NCBI GenBank assembly: GCA_913009685.1
Contig: CAJVXP010000021.1
Span: 1 to 37,234 of the forward strand
Direction of reading: 5' to 3'
DNA length: 37,234 bases
DNA from: an uncultured Bacteroidota bacterium
GTDB lineage: Bacteria > Bacteroidota > Bacteroidia > Bacteroidales > F082
Shown here: positions 35,009-37,234 of the stretch, piece by piece
Layout: each line of letters opens with the position of its first letter
Numbering within the stretch: the stretch's first letter is position 1
Made by a program: the position numbers and the translations under genes
The notes under the pieces: model-generated
Told to the model about the DNA's origin: nothing
Databases searched by the model: none
What the model saw: the letters and a program-made list of their open reading frames with translations, nothing else

Positions 35009-37003
35009 TTAACAATTCGATTCTTTTCTTGGGATTTTAATAATAAATTTTGTTCCTGTTGGTCCTTTCCCGGGATTGGCGTTCGATACAAAGCTAATTT
35101 TGCCTTTATGCATTTTGATAATGCCGTAAATGAGCGGTAATCCCAAGCCTGTTCCTTTTCCTATTCCTTTGGTTGAAAAGAACGGCGTAAAAATTTTATC
35201 GGTATTTTCTTCGGGAATTCCCACTCCTGTGTCGCCTACAACAATTTCAATTTCATTGTCCGTATCCGACAATTCCAGCGTAAGTTCACCGCCTTCAGGC
35301 ATTGCTTCGACTGCATTCTTTTCAAGGTTGGTTAACATTTGCATCATTTGGTCTTTATCCAGACAAACAGCAGGGTCAGATACTTTGGAACGAAATGTTA
35401 TTGTTATGTTTTCGGGTACAACTACCGATTGCAGACTGTGTTTACAGAATTCTTCAATATGCACGTCGGAAAGTATCACCTGATTTTTTCGGGCAAAATT
35501 AAGTAACCCGCCAACAATCTTTTTACATCTGTCAGCCTGTTCCACAATCAGTTCCAGGTCTTTTGCAATGGGATTTGTTTCGTCAACTTCTTCTTTTAAT
35601 ATATCGGCATACATTGTAATCACACCAAGTGGATTATTCAATTCGTGTGCAATACCGGCGGAAAGCTGTCCCATGCTTGCCAATTTTTCCGATTGGCGAA
35701 GTGCTTGTTTCATATTGGCCAGTTTGTCGTGCGAAACATTTAAATCGTAAATAGTATCATGAAGCTTGCCAATTAAATATGGCAAACACATCTCCTCTTC
35801 GGCAAGTCCCTGGATAATAGCGATGGTATGTTCGCGGCAGGTATCGTAACCGCATGCGCCGCAGTTAAGAAAATCGTTGGGCGACTTCTTTCCCATTTTC
35901 AACAATACAGCTTTTATTTCTTTTTCATCAGGTACTTTTTCATCGATATCATTCACCCTGAATGATTGTGAGATGTCCAAATCCGAAAACATTAGCAAAT
36001 CTTCTTTCCACTGTTTTTCATCCAGATTGCTCAATTTTGACTTTACATAATCACTTACTTGCGAGCGTCGGGCAAAGCGTTTCAAACTGTTTGTTTCTGA
36101 CATTCCGGCCCCCATAATACAACCTTCGCAGCAAAGCAGTTCGAGGTAATTTTGTTTGTTTTTTTGCTTGACATATTCACTGATAACCCCTTTGAATTTT
36201 TTGCCTTCAGCTACAATGATATCACCATCAACAATACTGTCTTCTTTACCCATGTTTTGCAACATACCCCTGCTTACCGGAAAAACCGAACCTTTTCCGG
36301 CCCTTGGCGGGTCGAAGTCGCAAGGTTTAACGGTGTCCGGAACAATTTCTTCCATCTTGAATATTTCGCGTAACTCTTTAAAAGTCAATACCATGTCCAC
36401 TTCATCCGATTCCACTTTCTTGGCAATGCAGGGACCAATGAAAACGGTTTTTATATTTTCACCATAAATCTTTTTTACTATCCGGTGTATTGCCACCATC
36501 GGCGATGCAACAGGAACCAGCGAATCAATCAGGTCAGGGTAGTATTGTTCGACATAGAAAACAATAGCCGGGCAGTCGGAAGATACGTATGTCTTGTTTT
36601 GATTGTCCGACAAAATTTCCTGATACTTTCGCGAAACCAGGTCAGCACCAAACGCCACTTCGACAACTTTGCGGAAGCCGAGTTTTTTAAGCATTCCTAC
36701 AAAAATTTTATAATCGTTCAAATCATAAAATTCGGCAGGGAAACTTGGAGCAATGCAGGCTGCAACATTTTTATTTTCTTTAAGCAGGTCTATAACGTTC
36801 TGTTTGGCATCAAGAAAAACTTTGGCTCCCTGGCTGCACACTAAAACACAATTACCGCAGCCGATGCATCTTTCGTGAATTACTTCCGCCTGCCCATTGA
36901 TAATCTTAATGGCTTTTACGGGACACTCGCGAACGCAAGTGTAGCATACCCTGCATCGGTCCTTAACAGTAAATACTATTTTATTTATGTTGGCATGTCC
37001 CAT
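35009..37003 (-). CDS. Sensory-type [FeFe]-hydrogenase domain fused to a histidine kinase
   Basis: A 664-residue soluble protein. In order: two [4Fe-4S] ferredoxin motifs (Cys17/20/23/27 and Cys46/49/52/56), an iron-hydrogenase large-subunit C-terminal domain (about 80-310), a four-Cys Fe-S domain (Cys381, 384, 389, 406), a linker, HisKA (His453 in GIAHELNNP) and HATPase_c (about 540-660, NLEKNAVEAM, DTGVGIP, GTGLGLP). The four cysteines that hold the H-cluster in catalytic enzymes have counterparts: Cys144 (SSDCPAI), Cys192 (GPCIAKK), Cys291 and Cys295 (CCEGC). The proton-shuttle cysteine of the TSCCPAW motif is Asp143, and the motifs around it are weakened. This suggests a sensor of H2, CO or redox state rather than a turnover enzyme. 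It starts 5 bases after hydA. Confidence 0.88.
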   Translation of the reverse strand: MGHANINKIVFTVKDRCRVCYTCVRECPVKAIKIINGQAEVIHERCIGCGNCVLVCSQGAKVFLDAKQNVIDLLKENKNVAACIAPSFPAEFYDLNDYKIFVGMLKKLGFRKVVEVAFGADLVSRKYQEILSDNQNKTYVSSDCPAIVFYVEQYYPDLIDSLVPVASPMVAIHRIVKKIYGENIKTVFIGPCIAKKVESDEVDMVLTFKELREIFKMEEIVPDTVKPCDFDPPRAGKGSVFPVSRGMLQNMGKEDSIVDGDIIVAEGKKFKGVISEYVKQKNKQNYLELLCCEGCIMGAGMSETNSLKRFARRSQVSDYVKSKLSNLDEKQWKEDLLMFSDLDISQSFRVNDIDEKVPDEKEIKAVLLKMGKKSPNDFLNCGACGYDTCREHTIAIIQGLAEEEMCLPYLIGKLHDTIYDLNVSHDKLANMKQALRQSEKLASMGQLSAGIAHELNNPLGVITMYADILKEEVDETNPIAKDLELIVEQADRCKKIVGGLLNFARKNQVILSDVHIEEFCKHSLQSVVVPENITITFRSKVSDPAVCLDKDQMMQMLTNLEKNAVEAMPEGGELTLELSDTDNEIEIVVGDTGVGIPEENTDKIFTPFFSTKGIGKGTGLGLPLIYGIIKMHKGKISFVSNANPGKGPTGTKFIIKIPRKESNC

Positions 37004-37008
37004 TTTTA

Positions 37009-37145
37009 TTACATTAAAACTTCACGTTTTGAGTAAGTTGTATGCAAAAGTTCGTGGCTCTTATGACTCAGTGGTTTTTTAAGGAACCTTTGGTAAAGTT
37101 CAACCACCTCGGGATTTTTATGAGAAACCTTAATGGTTTCCTGCT
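37009..37145 (-). CDS. hydA: C-terminal fragment of [FeFe]-hydrogenase catalytic subunit HydA (partial)
   Basis: On the minus strand an open frame enters from the contig end and stops with TAA at 37011-37009. The last 44 residues include VSHKNPEVVELYQRFL and KPLSHKSHELLHTTYSKRE, which is the conserved end of HydA-type iron hydrogenases (consensus recalled as SHxNPxxxxLYxxFLxxPxSHxSHxLLHTxY). Such a tail belongs to HydA subunits of bifurcating or NADH-linked hydrogenases. The rest of the gene is missing because the assembled sequence runs into sequencing adapter at 37146. The gap to the sensory hydrogenase gene is five bases. Confidence 0.85.
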
Positions 37146-37203
37146 AGATCGGAAGAGCGTCGTGTAGGGAAAGAGTGTAGATCTCGGTGGTCGCCGTATC
37201 ATT
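37146..37203 (+). other. Illumina TruSeq adapter (assembly artefact)
   Basis: The 58 bases beginning AGATCGGAAGAGCGTCGTG and ending GGTCGCCGTATCATT match the reverse complement of the TruSeq universal adapter as I know it, without mismatch. It is not genomic, and the last genomic base is about 37145. Confidence 0.98.
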
Positions 37204-37234
37204 AAAAAAAAAAAAAAAAAAAGACATAAAAAAA
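37204..37234 (+). other. A-rich read tail after the adapter (artefact)
   Basis: A run of 19 A residues, then GACAT and seven more A residues, follows the adapter end. This is the low-information signal produced when reads run past the end of the library molecule. Confidence 0.95.

Noticed and set aside
35009-37003. Calling the large hydrogenase-like gene a catalytic hydrogenase
   Set aside because: The proton-shuttle cysteine is replaced by Asp143, the conserved motifs are weak, and the chain continues into a histidine kinase. The catalytic subunit is the truncated gene upstream.
37204-37222. A-run as poly(A) tail or genomic homopolymer
   Set aside because: It directly follows an exact sequencing adapter, so it is an instrument or library artefact.

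Overview
The window looks like one contig of a strictly or facultatively anaerobic Bacteroidota (probably Bacteroidales-like) genome. Supporting signs are the repeated TAnnTTTG promoter element a few tens of bases upstream of starts, the lack of strong Shine-Dalgarno sequences, a TPR lipoprotein/export-type gene coupled to a TonB-receptor-like barrel, DUF4369-thioredoxin and DUF1858 proteins, and REP/RAYT elements. The right end is not genomic: positions 37146-37203 are an exact Illumina TruSeq adapter followed by an A run, so the true insert ends at 37145.

Left part (1-12.4 kb): a serine O-acetyltransferase gene (cysE) is preceded by what appears to be a complete cysteine attenuator. This comprises a 22-codon leader with five consecutive Cys codons, an intrinsic terminator just before the cysE start, and a leader segment that duplicates the terminator 3' arm and can form the competing antiterminator. 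After it come a periplasmic 5'-nucleotidase/metallophosphatase, a DUF1858 protein, a fused aconitase-family hydratase, a YghO-like acetyltransferase-fold protein, a CAP-SPOR secreted protein, a class IV aminotransferase and a DUF2007 protein. An AT-rich HigB/HigA toxin-antitoxin cassette bounded by an 11-bp inverted repeat follows, then a noncoding stretch with 20-bp repeats and a GC-rich element, an EamA permease and a thioredoxin-like protein.

Middle (12.5-24.4 kb): a REP-like palindrome, an enoyl-CoA hydratase-family (ScpB-like) gene coupled to a SAM methyltransferase, the housekeeping cluster rpsP / rimM-trmN6 (S16 carries a long repetitive acidic-basic tail), gyrB, an envelope pair (1018-aa TPR protein plus beta-barrel) and a RAYT transposase whose own coding sequence carries in-frame 21-bp repeats.

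Right part (24.5-37.1 kb): lplA, a YdiJ-like FAD/Fe-S dehydrogenase and a divergent HypD-like gene form a tight forward operon. It converges on a reverse operon for [FeFe]-hydrogenase: the C-terminus of hydA (cut by the contig end), a protein joining a sensory-type [FeFe]-hydrogenase domain to a histidine kinase, a single-domain response regulator, a receiver-histidine kinase, then hydG, hydF and hydE. The layout suggests that H2 or redox state is sensed through an H-cluster-like site and passed into a phosphorelay encoded together with the catalytic enzyme and the full maturation set. The most notable observations are the cysteine attenuator and this hydrogenase-sensor operon.
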